Shown here: piece after piece, positions 26,006 to 34,337 of the stretch
Position numbering within the stretch: the stretch's first letter is position 1
Layout: every line of letters starts with the position of its first letter
NCBI RefSeq assembly: GCF_012971745.1
Contig: NZ_CP048834.1
Span: 1,984,001 to 2,048,000 of the forward strand
DNA from: Starkeya sp. ORNL1
GTDB taxonomy: Bacteria > Pseudomonadota > Alphaproteobacteria > Rhizobiales > Xanthobacteraceae
Direction: 5' to 3'
Length of the DNA stretch: 64,000 nt
The notes under the pieces: model-generated
What the model saw: only the letters and a program-made list of their open reading frames with translations
Databases searched by the model: none
Told to the model about the DNA's origin: nothing
Translations under genes and position numbers: made by a program

Positions 26006-27007
26006 ATGACCGCATCTACCGATACCACCACCATCCCGGCCGGCCCTCCCCTCACCGACCGCCGTCCCAGCGTCTCGGCGCTCGCCGAGCCCCTGGTCGA
26101 AGCTCTGGTGCGCGACGCCGCCGCGCTCAGGCTCGACGTGACGCGCACCGCCTCCGGCGCCCGCATCATCGATGCCGGCATCACGGCGCGCGGCGGCATC
26201 GAGGCCGGGCGGCGCATCGCCGAGATCTGCCTCGGCGGGCTCGGCCGGGTCGAGGTCGGCACCAATGCGCGCTTCCCGCGCTGGGGCACCGTGCTCACCG
26301 TCTCCACCTCCGATCCGGTGCTGGCCTGCCTCGGCAGCCAATATGCCGGCTGGAGTCTGGCGGAAGGCGATTTCTTCGCGCTCGGCTCCGGGCCGGGGCG
26401 CGCGCTGTGGGCCAAGGAGACGCTGTTCGGAGAGCTCGGCTATCACGACCATCATGAGCGCGCCTGCCTGGTGCTGGAGGTCGACCGCGCGCCGCCGGAA
26501 ACACTGGTCGCCCGCGTCGCCGCCGATTGCGGCGTGGACCCCTCCAATCTGACCCTCATCCTCACCCCCACCACCAGCCTTGCCGGCACCGCGCAGATCG
26601 TCGCCCGGGTGCTGGAAGTGGCGCTGCACAAGACGCACACGCTGCATTTCCCGCTGGAGCATATCGTCGACGGCATCGGCTCCTCGCCGCTGCCGCCGCC
26701 GGCGCCCGACTTCGTCGCCGCGATGGGCCGCACCAATGACGCCACGCTCTATGGCGGCGACGTGCAGCTGTTCGTCGACGGTCCGGAGGACGATGCGCGC
26801 GCGCTGGCGGAGGGCCTGCCCTCCTCGACCTCGCGCGACCATGGGCGCACCTTCGCCGAGATCTTCACCGCCTACAAAGGCGACTTCTATGCCATGGACC
26901 CGATGCTGTTCTCCCCGGCGCGGGTGACGGTGACGGCGCTGACCACCGGTCGCAGCTTCACCTTCGGCGCCTTCCACGAGGAGATACTGGAACGCTCGTT
27001 TGCATGA
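26006..27007 (+). CDS. mch: Methenyl-tetrahydromethanopterin cyclohydrolase
   Basis: 333 residues of the Mch family: SVSALAEPLVEALVRDAAAL at the start, GRVEVGTNARFPRWG, YGGDVQLFVDG and FAEIFTAYKGDFY near the end. It converts methenyl-H4MPT to 5-formyl-H4MPT in the cytoplasm, between MtdB and Fhc. GGGAG lies 9-10 bases before the ATG. It is 13 bases from the ATP-grasp gene and 13 from the next start, so it belongs to a tight operon. Confidence 0.95.
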   Translation: MTASTDTTTIPAGPPLTDRRPSVSALAEPLVEALVRDAAALRLDVTRTASGARIIDAGITARGGIEAGRRIAEICLGGLGRVEVGTNARFPRWGTVLTVSTSDPVLACLGSQYAGWSLAEGDFFALGSGPGRALWAKETLFGELGYHDHHERACLVLEVDRAPPETLVARVAADCGVDPSNLTLILTPTTSLAGTAQIVARVLEVALHKTHTLHFPLEHIVDGIGSSPLPPPAPDFVAAMGRTNDATLYGGDVQLFVDGPEDDARALAEGLPSSTSRDHGRTFAEIFTAYKGDFYAMDPMLFSPARVTVTALTTGRSFTFGAFHEEILERSFA

Positions 27008-27020
27008 GCAAAAGCCGCGC

Positions 27021-27926
27021 ATGAGCCGACATGACGATACCGTCGTCGTCTTCACCGAGGACGCCGACTGGCACACCCGTAACCTCACCCGTGCGCTGGA
27101 GCGCGAGGGCCTGCACGTGCTGGTGCGCTCGCTGAACGATTGCGGCTTCGCCATCGGCGAGACCCCGCACGGCCTGCTGATCCCCGGGCTCGACGGCGCG
27201 CTGCCCGCCGCCGCCTTCGTCCGCATCATCGCCAAGGGCTCGACCGAGCAGATCACCGCCCGGCTCGGCCTGCTGCATGCGCTGCGCGAGCTGGGGGTGA
27301 AGGTGATGAACGACGCCCGCGCCATCGAGCGCTGCGTCGACAAGAGCATGACCAGCTTCCTCATCGCCAAAGCCGGCCTGCCGACGCCGCGCACCTTTGT
27401 CGGCGAGCGCCGCGCGGCGATGCAGGCGCTGATCGACGCCGCCCCGACCGACACCGTGCTGAAACCGCTGTTCGGCGCGCAGGGCAAGGGCATCAAGCGG
27501 ATCGCCCCGCGCGCGGCGCTGCCGGAGCCGGACCAGGTCGGCGGGGTGTATTACCTCCAGGAATTCGTCGAGGGCGCCTCGCCAAATGGGCTCTACCAGG
27601 ATTGGCGGGTGTTCGTGATCGGCGGCAAGGCGGTAGCGGCGATGATCCGCCAGTCCGAGCGCTGGATCACCAATATCCACCAGGGCGCTGTCGGCGCCCC
27701 CGCCCCGCTCGACCACGCGGCGTACGACATCGCGGTGCGGGCCACCGCCGCGGTCGGCGCCGATTATGCCGGGGTCGACCTGATCGAGAATGCACGTGGC
27801 GAATTCATGGTGCTGGAGGTGAACTCGATGCCGGCCTGGAAGGGCTTGCAGCGTGCCACCGGCATCAATGTCGCCGCCGGCATGGCACGGCATCTGGCCA
27901 AGTGCCTGACCGTTCCGGCCGCATGA
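27021..27926 (+). CDS. RimK-like ATP-grasp ligase
   Basis: 301 residues resembling RimK/CofF/MptN glutamate ligases. KPLFGAQGKGIKRI is the ATP-binding loop, YYLQEFVEG the lid and VLEVNSMPAWKG the metal site. Family members add glutamate to a cofactor or protein. Methylofuran of a related methylotroph carries a polyglutamate tail, so this enzyme is a candidate for building it; that link is inference. ATG at 27021 is used; a TTG at 27000 overlaps the mch stop. It ends in an ATGA overlap with the next gene. Confidence 0.82.
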   Translation: MSRHDDTVVVFTEDADWHTRNLTRALEREGLHVLVRSLNDCGFAIGETPHGLLIPGLDGALPAAAFVRIIAKGSTEQITARLGLLHALRELGVKVMNDARAIERCVDKSMTSFLIAKAGLPTPRTFVGERRAAMQALIDAAPTDTVLKPLFGAQGKGIKRIAPRAALPEPDQVGGVYYLQEFVEGASPNGLYQDWRVFVIGGKAVAAMIRQSERWITNIHQGAVGAPAPLDHAAYDIAVRATAAVGADYAGVDLIENARGEFMVLEVNSMPAWKGLQRATGINVAAGMARHLAKCLTVPAA

Positions 27927-28753
27927 AACCATCCGCGATCGAGGCCGCCTTCCGCGCCGCCTGCCTCGCCGAGCTCGATGCGCTGAAAGCCGGCAATGTG
28001 CACCGGCACAGCGGCGGCCACGGCATGGAGGTGGCGCATTTCGAGGCGGCGGCCGCTGCCGCGGCGCCCGAGATCGCGCGGCCGGGAGCACGGGTCGGAG
28101 CACGGATCGAGGCGGCGGTGCGCGCCTCGTTTGCCGCGACCGGGCTCAACACCAATCTCGGCATCGTACTGCTGTGCGCACCGCTGGCCGCAGCGGCCGA
28201 GGCTGGCGGCGACTTGCGCACCGCTCTGGCCGGGGTGCTGGACGGCCTCGATGTCGAGGATGCCCGCGCCGCCTACCGCGCCATCGCGCTCGCCAATCCG
28301 GGCGGGCTGGGGCGGGCCGAGGAGCACGACGTTCAGGAGGAACCGCGCATCGGGCTGCGCGACGCCATGGCGCTCGCCGCCGCCCGCGACCGCATCGCCC
28401 GGCAATATGCCAGCGGCTTCGCCGATGTCTGGGGCATCGGCCTCGCCCGGCTTGCCGAGCTGGTCGACACCGAGCCGGAGGCGCAGGCGGAGGCGGTGCA
28501 TCTCGCCTTCATGTCGGCCTTTCCGGACAGCCACATCGCCCGGAAGTTCGGCGAGGACATCGCGGAAGGCGTGCGCGCCCAGGCGGAGGCGGTGGCGCGC
28601 ACCGTGGCGTGGTCGGCCCCGGCCGCGGCGCGCCATCCCCCGCTGGCGGCGTTCGACGCCTCCCTGAAGGCCCGCGGGCTGAACCCGGGGACGAGTGCGG
28701 ATCTCACGGTGGCAACGCTGTTTGCGGGGCGGTTGGGCGGGCGCTCTGCTTGA
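27923..28753 (+). CDS. CitG-like triphosphoribosyl-dephospho-CoA synthase family protein
   Basis: 276 residues, helical, of the CitG/MdcB superfamily: LDALKAGNVHRHSGGHGM near the N-terminus, NTNLGIVLLCAPLA (about residues 72-85) and HDVQEEP. Classical CitG makes the phosphoribosyl-dephospho-CoA prosthetic group of citrate lyase, and no citrate or malonate lyase genes are here. In this operon it more likely acts on a ribosyl-phosphate intermediate of H4MPT or on a methylofuran precursor. That is inference. Coupled to the RimK-like gene by ATGA. Confidence 0.78.
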   Translation: MKPSAIEAAFRAACLAELDALKAGNVHRHSGGHGMEVAHFEAAAAAAAPEIARPGARVGARIEAAVRASFAATGLNTNLGIVLLCAPLAAAAEAGGDLRTALAGVLDGLDVEDARAAYRAIALANPGGLGRAEEHDVQEEPRIGLRDAMALAAARDRIARQYASGFADVWGIGLARLAELVDTEPEAQAEAVHLAFMSAFPDSHIARKFGEDIAEGVRAQAEAVARTVAWSAPAAARHPPLAAFDASLKARGLNPGTSADLTVATLFAGRLGGRSA

Positions 28754-28754
28754 G

Positions 28755-28854
28755 CATCCTTCGAGGCCGGCCGTTGGGCGGCACCTCGGGATGAGGTTCA
28801 TCTTAAAGAACGACCTCATCCTGAGGTGCCCGGCAAAGCCGGCCTCGAAGGATG
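28755..28854. repeat. Family A palindromic dyad A10
   Basis: Units 28755-28793 (arm variant CCTCGGGATG) and 28817-28854 across 23 bases, between convergent CitG-like (plus) and HisA-like (minus) genes. Confidence 0.9.
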
Positions 28855-28871
28855 CTGAAGCAGAGCGCCCC

Positions 28872-29570
28872 TCACCCGAACCGCGCCAGCACCTCGCGCC
28901 CGACCCGCCCGTCATGCAGCGCGCTCGCCAGCAGCACCCCGGCGATGCCCATCGTCTCCAGCCGCTCCAGATCCTCTGCTCCGCGCACCCCGCCGGCCGC
29001 ATAGATCCGCCGCGCACCGGCCTTCTCCTGCACCTCGGCGAGCCGGGCGAAGTCCGGCCCATTCCCCGCGCCGACGCGGGCCAGCGTCATAACGATCACC
29101 TGCTGCGGCCAGAGCGCGGCGGTGGCGTGCAACGCCGCCGGCCCCAGCGCACCGTCCGCATCATTGTCGAGCGACAGGATCGCCTCCCCAGCCAGTGCCG
29201 CCCGCGCCGCATCCATGTCGGAAAGCGTCTCGCTGCCGACCACGCGGCGCCCGCCCACGCGCGCCGTCCCGGCATCGACCCAGATGTCCAGGCCCGGAAA
29301 ACGCGCCCCAAGCGCCGCGATCACGGAACCATGCCCCCCCGTGCCGCGTATGGCATCAAGGTCCGCCACGTACAGCGTGCGGAATGGCGCCAGGTCGAGC
29401 AAGGCGCCGGCAATGTCGAGCGGGTCGGCGCCGGGACAGAGCGGCGTCTCGATCGGCCGATAGGCCGCACGTTGGCCACGGCGGGCATGGACCACCACCC
29501 CTCCCATGAGGTCGAGGACAGGTATAAGTTCCAGCCTCTTCGGCCCTTTAGACGGAATTTCGCGTGCCAT
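28872..29570 (-). CDS. HisA/HisF-like TIM-barrel protein
   Basis: 232 residues: LIPVLDLMGGVVVHARRG at the N-terminus and IYAAGGVRGAEDLERL near the C-terminus match the HisA/HisF phosphate-binding barrel. It is shorter and more diverged than true HisA and lies in a cofactor cluster away from other his genes, so a role in methylofuran or H4MPT synthesis is likely, step unknown. Its ATG at 29570 overlaps by two bases the ATG of the divergent MfnD-like gene; a start a few residues later cannot be excluded. Confidence 0.75.
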   Translation of the reverse strand: MAREIPSKGPKRLELIPVLDLMGGVVVHARRGQRAAYRPIETPLCPGADPLDIAGALLDLAPFRTLYVADLDAIRGTGGHGSVIAALGARFPGLDIWVDAGTARVGGRRVVGSETLSDMDAARAALAGEAILSLDNDADGALGPAALHATAALWPQQVIVMTLARVGAGNGPDFARLAEVQEKAGARRIYAAGGVRGAEDLERLETMGIAGVLLASALHDGRVGREVLARFG

Positions 29571-30534
29571 GCAGGTCTTCGTGATCGAAACGGTGACGGG
29601 CGGCGGCCTCAGCGGCAAGACGCTGCCGGACGCCCTGATAGACGAGGGAATGCTGATGCGCGATGCCCTCATCGGCGATCTCGAGGATCTGCCGGGCGTG
29701 CGCGTCGTCACGACGCACGATCCGCGGGTGCCGCCACCGGCCCGCGGCCACTCGGTGCCAATCAATGACGGCGACGACCCGCTGGCGGTCTGGGCGAACC
29801 TTGCCGGGCAATCGCATTGCTCCTGGCCGATCGCGCCGGAGAGCGGCGGCGAGTTGGCGCGCCTCGTGGAACGCCTCGCCGCCACCGGCACGCGCGTCAT
29901 CGGCCCCGACCTCGCCACGGTGCGGCTCTGCTCCTCCAAGCGCGCGACCGGCGCGGCGCTCGCCGCCGCCGGCATCAGGACGGTGACGAGCTATCCGGCC
30001 GACCGCGTGCCGGCCGATCTCGCGCCGCCCGTGGTGCTGAAGCCGGATGACGGCGCCGGCTGCATCGAGACCTATCTGCTCGACCGGATCCCCGACGACA
30101 TCGCCGGCCGCGCCGGCTTCATCGTCGAACCCTTCATCGACGGCGAGGCGGCAAGCCTCACTTTGCTGTGCCGCGCCGGCCGCGCCCATGTGCTGGCCGC
30201 CAGCCGGCAGAACATCGTGCGGCTTGGCGACAGGCTCGATTTCGCCGGCGTCGAAGTCGGCGGCATCACGATCACCGACGAATTGCGCGCGCTGGCGGAT
30301 CGCATCCACGACGCGCTGCCCGGCCTCTCCGGCATTGTCGGCGTCGATTATGTGGCGACGCCCGACGGACCAGTGGTGATCGAGGTCAATCCGCGCCTCA
30401 CCACCTCCTATGCGGGGCTGCGCCGTTCACTCGGTGTCAATCCCGCCGCCTTCGTCTCCGAGCTGATCCGCGACGGCGCCGTGCCGGACCTGCCGCCAAT
30501 GCCGCTCGCCCTGCCGGTCGAGGTGGTGCTGTGA
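29569..30534 (+). CDS. MfnD-like ATP-grasp ligase
   Basis: 321 residues with the ATP-grasp core: VVLKPDDGAGC (ATP loop), GFIVEPFIDGEAASL and VVIEVNPRLTTSYAGLRRSLG (metal site). The closest known role is tyramine:L-glutamate ligase MfnD of methanofuran synthesis. The neighbouring MfnF-like gene supports this. It starts at 29569, sharing CATG with the divergent HisA-like gene, and ends in a one-step GTGA overlap with the next gene. The upstream ribosome site is weak (GACGGAA). Confidence 0.82.
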   Translation: MQVFVIETVTGGGLSGKTLPDALIDEGMLMRDALIGDLEDLPGVRVVTTHDPRVPPPARGHSVPINDGDDPLAVWANLAGQSHCSWPIAPESGGELARLVERLAATGTRVIGPDLATVRLCSSKRATGAALAAAGIRTVTSYPADRVPADLAPPVVLKPDDGAGCIETYLLDRIPDDIAGRAGFIVEPFIDGEAASLTLLCRAGRAHVLAASRQNIVRLGDRLDFAGVEVGGITITDELRALADRIHDALPGLSGIVGVDYVATPDGPVVIEVNPRLTTSYAGLRRSLGVNPAAFVSELIRDGAVPDLPPMPLALPVEVVL

Positions 30535-31589
30535 GCGGGGCCCCCAAAGGCGATGTCGCGAGGCTGGGCTGGGATGTCGGCGGCGCCCATGTGAAGGTCG
30601 CGGCCTTCGGCGCTGATGGCCGGCTGAAAACCGTGCGCATGCTGCCCTGCCCGGTGTGGCGCGGCGCCGAGCACCTCACCGCCGCGCTCAAGGTGATGCG
30701 CGGCGAGTTCCCGCCCAATGTGCCGTCCGCCGTCACCATGACCGCCGAACTCGCGGACCTGTGGCCCGACCGTCCGGCCGGCGTCGTCGGCACCACCGCA
30801 CTGCTGATGCGCGAGCTCGGCGCCTCGCAGCTGGTGCTGTTCGCCGGGCCGGAAGGCTTCGTGCGGCCGGAGGAGGCCGGCGCCCACACCGCCACCATCG
30901 CCTCCGCCAACTGGTACGCCACCGCGGCCGTGCTGGCACATCTCATCCCCGCCGGCCTGCTCATCGATATCGGCTCGACCACCTCCGACCTCATCCCGTT
31001 CCGCGACGGGCGGGTCGGCGCGCGCGGATTCTCGGACGCCGAGCGGCTGGCCAATAACGAGCTGATCTACACCGGCGCCGCCCGCACCCCGGTGATGGCA
31101 CTGGCGCGCGCCGCGCCGTTCAATGGCCGCTGGCTGCCCCTGATGGCCGAACTCTATGCCACCACCGCCGATGTCCACCGCCTCACCGGCGACCTGCCTG
31201 AGAAGGCCGACCTGCACCCCGCCGCCGACAATGGGCCGAAGACCATCGAGGCCAGCGCCCGGCGGCTGCTGCGCATGGTCGGGCAGGACCTGACGGCAGG
31301 TGGCGAGGCCAGGGCGGTGGCGCTGGCCCGGCATTTCGCCGGGGTGCAGTTGCACCAGCTCGACGGCGCGCTCGACTGCGTCATCTCCGGGCTGGACGAG
31401 CCGCCGGAGCTGATCGTCGGCGCCGGCGTCGGCCGCTTCATCGCCCGCAAGCTCGCCGAGCGGCGCGGCATGGCCTTCCTCGACCTCGCCGACGTGCTCA
31501 CCGACGACCCGGCGCTGAGCTCCGATGCCGCGGATTGTGCACCCGCGGTCGCGGTCGGGCTGTTGTCAGCGGCCCTCAGTCCGGGCTAG
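30531..31589 (+). CDS. MfnF-like protein (hydantoinase/oxoprolinase family)
   Basis: 352 residues of the acetate-kinase/hydantoinase-A fold. LGWDVGGAHVKVAAF is the first phosphate loop and LLIDIGSTTSDLIPF the second. In archaea MfnF couples the furan unit to gamma-glutamyltyramine in methanofuran synthesis. The GTG at 30531 overlaps the preceding TGA, so translation is coupled. With MfnB, MfnE-like and MfnD-like genes also present, most of the methanofuran core pathway is represented in this window. Confidence 0.83.
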   Translation: MSGAPKGDVARLGWDVGGAHVKVAAFGADGRLKTVRMLPCPVWRGAEHLTAALKVMRGEFPPNVPSAVTMTAELADLWPDRPAGVVGTTALLMRELGASQLVLFAGPEGFVRPEEAGAHTATIASANWYATAAVLAHLIPAGLLIDIGSTTSDLIPFRDGRVGARGFSDAERLANNELIYTGAARTPVMALARAAPFNGRWLPLMAELYATTADVHRLTGDLPEKADLHPAADNGPKTIEASARRLLRMVGQDLTAGGEARAVALARHFAGVQLHQLDGALDCVISGLDEPPELIVGAGVGRFIARKLAERRGMAFLDLADVLTDDPALSSDAADCAPAVAVGLLSAALSPG

Positions 31590-31620
31590 AGCCCGCCTAC
31601 GCATTTCCTTCGGAGTCCCC

Positions 31621-31989
31621 ATGTCCGACCGTATCTTCCTTCGTGGCATCGAGCTTTTCGCCTATCACGGGCTCTATGCCGAGGAGGCCAAGCTCGGCCA
31701 GCGCTTCATCGTCGATATCGACTGGTGGCTCGATGCGCACCCCGCCGCCGAGCATGACGACTATGAGGAGACGGTCGGCTACGACAAGGTGTTCGAGATG
31801 GTCACCAAGGTCTCCGCCGACCGCCGCTATCACATCATCGAGGCCTTCGCCGAGGCCATCGCCGAGGCGGTGCTGGCCCGCTTCCAGCGCGTCGAGAAGG
31901 TGCGCGTCGAAGTGCACAAGCCGAATGCGCCGATCCCCGGCGTGTTCCGCGATGTCGGGGTGGAGATCATCCGGACGCGGCAGGGGTGA
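31621..31989 (+). CDS. folB: Dihydroneopterin aldolase
   Basis: 122 residues, FolB fold. IFLRGIELFAYHGLYAEEAKLGQRF holds the conserved YHG motif and catalytic region, and EVHKPNAPIPG the conserved Lys. It cleaves dihydroneopterin to hydroxymethyl-dihydropterin, feeding folate and, given the neighbours, possibly H4MPT. CGGAG precedes the ATG. It is the last gene of the cofactor operon and is followed by a family B palindrome. Confidence 0.88.
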   Translation: MSDRIFLRGIELFAYHGLYAEEAKLGQRFIVDIDWWLDAHPAAEHDDYEETVGYDKVFEMVTKVSADRRYHIIEAFAEAIAEAVLARFQRVEKVRVEVHKPNAPIPGVFRDVGVEIIRTRQG

Positions 31990-32002
31990 GCGGCACTCCT
32001 TG

Positions 32003-32040
32003 CCCCCTCTCCCCGTCGGGGAGAGGGTTGGGGTGAGGGG
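32003..32040. repeat. Family B palindrome after folB
   Basis: CCCCCTCTCCCCG-TCGGGGAGAGGG, then TTGGGGTGAGGGG. It lies between convergent folB and cbbR. Confidence 0.8.
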
Positions 32041-32058
32041 TCTCGCGCAGCAAGCCAT

Positions 32059-33096
32059 TCAGGCAGGCAATTTCTTCTTTCGCGGGGACCGTCCCACCCC
32101 CTCACCCGGATCGCTGGGGCGATCCGACCTCTCCCCCCCGGGGAGAGGTGAAGAAACCTTCTTCTTCCCTACCTTCGCTCCCGCCGCCGCCAGCGGCCTG
32201 GGCAGGAACTCCGCGCCGCGCTGCGCCAGGAAATCGCTGAGCGCGGCGGCGGGCGGGGTCAGGCGCTTGGCGGAGCGCTTCACCACGAACCATTGCCGCA
32301 CCACCGGCAAGCCCTCGACGTCGAGCGCCACCAGCCGCCCGTCGCCGATCTCGGCAGCCACGGTGTGCGCCGAGATGAAGGAGAGGCCGAGCCCGGCCAT
32401 CACCGCCTGCTTGATGGTCTCGTTGGAGCCGATCTCCATGCCGATGCGCGCCGCCACGCCGGCCTCCTGGAAGAAGCGCTCCATCAGCGTGCGCGTACCC
32501 GAGCCCGGCTCGCGCACCAGGAAGGTGTAGCCGGCAAGATCCGCCGGGCTGACGCGCCGTCCCGCCAGCGGATGGCCGGCGGGTGCGACGATTATGTGCG
32601 GATGGTCGCCGATCGGGCTCTGCTCCACCTCGATGTCGAGCGGCGGCCGTCCCATGATGGCGACGTCGATGGCATCGCCCCTGAGCGCGGCGATGATGTC
32701 CTCGCGATTGCCGACCACCAGCGCGACCTCGATGCCCGGATGCGAGCGGGCAAAGGCACCCAGGGCACCGGGTGCGAAATACTTCGCGGTGGAGACGATG
32801 CCGACCGAGACACGCCCGGCATTCAGGCCCTTCATGGCATCGAGCGCGGCGCCGCAATCGGCCAGCGCGCGCTCGATTCGCGCCACCGCGGCAAGCACTT
32901 CGCGGCCCGCATCGCTCGGCTGGAAGCGGTCGCCGGCGCGGTCGAGCAGCGGCAGCTCCATCTGGTCTTCCAGCAATTGCACCTGCATCGTCACCGCCGG
33001 CGCGGTGACGTTCAGTATCTTTGCCGCGCCGGTGACGGTGCCGGCATGGATGACGGCGGCGAAGGCGCGCAATTGCTTGAGCGTGACGTTGCGCAT
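32059..33096 (-). CDS. cbbR: LysR-type regulator of the Calvin cycle
   Basis: 345 residues: N-terminal winged helix-turn-helix (1-60, MRNVTLKQLRAFAAV; AAKILNVTAPAVTMQVQLLE) and a co-inducer domain. It is divergent from cbbF, the classical arrangement for CbbR, which activates cbb genes when fixation intermediates signal. GGGAGG lies 6 bases before the ATG. The C-terminus is odd: residues about 316-345 run through a family B palindrome (SSPLPGGERSDRPSDPGEG), so the last 30 residues are repeat-derived. Confidence 0.93.
   Translation of the reverse strand: MRNVTLKQLRAFAAVIHAGTVTGAAKILNVTAPAVTMQVQLLEDQMELPLLDRAGDRFQPSDAGREVLAAVARIERALADCGAALDAMKGLNAGRVSVGIVSTAKYFAPGALGAFARSHPGIEVALVVGNREDIIAALRGDAIDVAIMGRPPLDIEVEQSPIGDHPHIIVAPAGHPLAGRRVSPADLAGYTFLVREPGSGTRTLMERFFQEAGVAARIGMEIGSNETIKQAVMAGLGLSFISAHTVAAEIGDGRLVALDVEGLPVVRQWFVVKRSAKRLTPPAAALSDFLAQRGAEFLPRPLAAAGAKVGKKKVSSPLPGGERSDRPSDPGEGVGRSPRKKKLPA
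32097..32150. repeat. Family B palindrome inside cbbR 3' end
   Basis: CCCCCTCACCCGGATCGC...CTCTCCCCCCCGGGGAGAGG. It encodes, on the minus strand, the C-terminal tail of CbbR. Confidence 0.8.
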
Positions 33097-33126
33097 GGCG
33101 GCCTCCCGGGGGTGTCGAGCTGTCGT

Positions 33127-33151
33127 ATTCAGCTTTTCTGAATGCTCATGA
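33127..33151. promoter_or_regulatory. Likely CbbR operator
   Basis: ATTCAG-CTTTT-CTGAAT (33127-33143) contains TCA-N7-TGA. An overlapping TGA-N7-TGA spans 33139-33151. Both fit the TNA-N7-TNA pattern of CbbR sites. It sits between divergent cbbR and cbbF, in the most A+T-rich part of the gap. Confidence 0.65.
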
Positions 33152-33301
33152 AAGAATATTCGAATTTGCTTACGCCAACAAGTCAGGCAAGCTTGCATCA
33201 ATAACAGGCGTCCGCCGCTTCGGGTCACCCCACTCGAAGGCTTTACGGAAACGACACGCCAGAAGGTCTCCAAGACCTCTCACATAAACCGGGGAAACGC
33301 C

Positions 33302-34327
33302 GTGACACGCACATCGCTGCAGGACCACCTCTCGAGGTGGGCCGGAGCCGATCCTCTGCGTCAGGGGATCGAGTCCGCCATCACATCGCTGGCGGAAGCC
33401 GGCATTGCCATTTCCGAGCTCGTCGCTGCCGGCGCGCTGGCCGGTGAACTCGCCGCCGTGCGCGGCCATCACCAGGACGGTGACAGCCAGAAGGAGCTCG
33501 ACGCCATCGCCGATCGCATGGTGGCGGAAGCGCTCGCCAATGCGCCGGTGGCGCTGCTCGGCTCCGAGGAGGCCGAGGAAGCCCTCGTGCTCGACCCCGC
33601 CGGCACGCTTGCCGTCGCGGTCGATCCGCTCGACGGGTCGTCGAACATCGACACCAATGTCACCGTCGGCACCATCTTCTCGATCCTGCCGTACAACGGC
33701 CCGCACGCGCTGCTGCAGAAGGGCTCGGCGCAGCTCGCCGCCGGCTTCCTGCTCTACGGGCCGCAGACCGCCCTGGTGCTCACCGTCGGCGAGGGCACGC
33801 ATATCTTCGTGCTCGACCGCGACACCGGCACGCTACTATTGGCCAAGGAGCGGGTCGTCGTTCCCGCCGAGACCGCGGAATACGCCATCAACGGCTCCAA
33901 TGCCCGGCATTGGGAAGCGCCGATCCGGCACTATGTCGGCGATTGCCTCGAAGGCGCCGAAGGCCCGCGCGGCAAGGATTTCAACACCCGCTGGATCGCC
34001 TCCATGGTGGCGGAGGCCTTCCGCATCCTGATCCGCGGCGGCGTCTATCTCTATCCGGGCGATGCGCGCAAGGGCTACACCCATGGCCGACTGCGGCTGA
34101 TCTATGAGGCCAATCCGGTTGCCTTCCTGATGACGCAGGCGGACGGCGCGGCGACCGACGGCACGCAGCCGATCCTCGACATCGTCCCCTCAAGCCTGCA
34201 CCAGCGCGTGCCGCTGGTGTTCGGCTCGAAGTCCGAGGTCGAGCGCGTCGCGCGCTACCACCAGGATCCACTTCACCGTTCGGAGCGCTCGCCGTTGTTC
34301 GGCCGGCGCGGCCTGCTCAGGGCATAG
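33302..34327 (+). CDS. cbbF: Fructose-1,6-bisphosphatase class I
   Basis: 341 residues, class I FBPase. VDPLDGSSNID (residues 107-117) is the metal and phosphate site, NGSNARHWE and GKDFNTRWIASMVAE follow, and PSSLHQRVPLVFGSK closes the fold. It dephosphorylates fructose-1,6-bisphosphate and probably sedoheptulose-1,7-bisphosphate in the Calvin cycle. The start is GTG at 33302 with a weak GGGGAAA. It is the first gene of the cbb operon, 10 bases before cbbP. Confidence 0.94.
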   Translation: MTRTSLQDHLSRWAGADPLRQGIESAITSLAEAGIAISELVAAGALAGELAAVRGHHQDGDSQKELDAIADRMVAEALANAPVALLGSEEAEEALVLDPAGTLAVAVDPLDGSSNIDTNVTVGTIFSILPYNGPHALLQKGSAQLAAGFLLYGPQTALVLTVGEGTHIFVLDRDTGTLLLAKERVVVPAETAEYAINGSNARHWEAPIRHYVGDCLEGAEGPRGKDFNTRWIASMVAEAFRILIRGGVYLYPGDARKGYTHGRLRLIYEANPVAFLMTQADGAATDGTQPILDIVPSSLHQRVPLVFGSKSEVERVARYHQDPLHRSERSPLFGRRGLLRA

Positions 34328-34337
34328 GGAGGCGGCC

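Noticed and set aside
24796..26415. 539-codon minus-strand open frame
   Set aside because: Antisense to the ATP-grasp and mch genes and no recognisable domain.
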